From assembly GCF_029360645.1 (NCBI RefSeq), contig NZ_JARDUA010000001.1, forward strand, positions 372,001 through 436,000: a stretch of 64,000 nucleotides of DNA, given 5' to 3'. Positions 63,720-64,000 of the stretch are shown here, piece by piece. This stretch comes from Pontibacter litorisediminis (GTDB lineage Bacteria > Bacteroidota > Bacteroidia > Cytophagales > Hymenobacteraceae). Every line of letters starts with the position of its first letter. Position 1 is the first letter of the stretch. Below the pieces are notes generated by a model, which did no database searches, was not told the origin of the DNA, and saw nothing but the letters and a program-made list of their open reading frames with translations. Both the position numbers and the translations under genes were made by a program.

Positions 63720-64000
63720 TTACAAGGCCTCCTTTATAATTTGAGACGTTCTTCTTAGCAAATAGGCCTGTATGCCCACTCCTATCATCGGGCCAAAAGA
63801 CACGTTAGCGTCATTTCCCTGCCACTCGCGCGTATAACGGAAAGACAGCATCGGTTCAACAGCTATTTTCTCATTCACAAAAATAGCATAGCCTACCCCC
63901 AATGTCCCCTGGGCAATATCAGTTTTATCGCCAGTAGAAAAGTTTAGCAGACCGCCTTTAAGGTTTAGCTCCCCGAAGATGCCATTGTCCAAGTAATAGC
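63720..64000 (-). CDS. Outer membrane beta-barrel protein, C-terminal part (5' end outside window)
   Basis: The frame is open to the right edge (about 93 codons seen). Strands alternate with turns: GIFGELNLKGGLLNF, DIAQGTLGVGYAIFVNEKIAVEPMLSFRYTREW, SFGPMIGVGIQAYLL, the pattern of an OmpX/OmpA-like small barrel in Bacteroidota. The last strand is followed by a short basic tail (RRTSQIIKEAL). A TTG at 63992 is unlikely to be the start. The function is unknown. Confidence 0.75.
   Translation of the reverse strand, partial: YYLDNGIFGELNLKGGLLNFSTGDKTDIAQGTLGVGYAIFVNEKIAVEPMLSFRYTREWQGNDANVSFGPMIGVGIQAYLLRRTSQIIKEAL

Overview
The window looks like a chromosomal segment of a Bacteroidota bacterium, order Cytophagales, most probably Hymenobacteraceae and Pontibacter-like. 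This is inferred from gene content and signals, because no rRNA gene is present. Supporting signs are a SusC/RagA-type TonB-dependent receptor, promoters of the TAnnTTTG type, almost no Shine-Dalgarno sites, a class III glutamine synthetase, a DUF4289-type putative porin, a DUF6728-type small protein, a CrtA-like carotenoid monooxygenase and the gene run miaB / sigma-54 activator / lptE / TPR / secG / groES / groEL. GC content is near 50% by eye, apart from one clearly AT-rich gene (55655-57184). I see no tRNA, rRNA, CRISPR array, insertion sequence or prophage.

Layout. 1-4.6 kb (minus strand): a truncated SusC-like receptor with a TTG start, a periplasmic metallo-beta-lactamase-fold protein, thyA and a tiny Cys-rich secreted protein. 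4.7-10.4 kb (plus): an RND/MMPL transporter, a coiled-coil membrane protein, an IGHMBP2/UPF1-like helicase and a SlyD-like FKBP. 10.6-17 kb: two diverged, inverted copies of a structured intergenic repeat flank Gfo/Idh/MocA, acpH, a general-stress flavoprotein, a CrtA-like monooxygenase, a DUF1003 gene broken by an amber codon and a DsbA/FrnE-like oxidoreductase. 17-28 kb: leuS, a universal stress protein, MarR, a YjbR/DUF6728 pair, ispG, a flavodoxin-fold reductase and glnN. 28-43 kb: an LTA-synthase-like enzyme, mtaB, a Skp-like lipoprotein, an FtsX/MacB-type permease, a mis-named asparagine synthetase B homologue, miaE, a porin, lpxK, a Nif3-like protein, a zinc-ribbon protein, a TPR protein and pabB. 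43.6-51 kb: the miaB-to-groEL run. 51-64 kb: a lipoprotein, a peptide symporter, pckA, an AT-rich GT-C-like membrane protein, rsmE, DUF4159, smc, a lysophospholipid acyltransferase-like protein and a partial beta-barrel.

How the genes work together. Most are housekeeping: translation and tRNA/rRNA modification (leuS, mtaB, miaB, miaE, rsmE), envelope building (lpxK, lptE, secG, Skp-like, LTA-synthase-like, acyltransferase), nitrogen and carbon metabolism (glnN, pckA, pabB, thyA, ispG) and chromosome maintenance (smc, helicase). miaB makes the ms2i6A that miaE hydroxylates. mtaB makes ms2t6A.

The unusual material is mainly non-coding or at the level of sequence words. It comprises: a roughly tenfold over-represented heptamer AAGTATA/TATACTT in both coding and intergenic DNA; a structured repeat with a compensatory base-pair change between copies; a terminator hairpin containing a start codon; a terminator-like hairpin in a helicase leader; promoters abutting start codons that predict leaderless mRNAs; and an in-frame amber codon in a DUF1003 gene.
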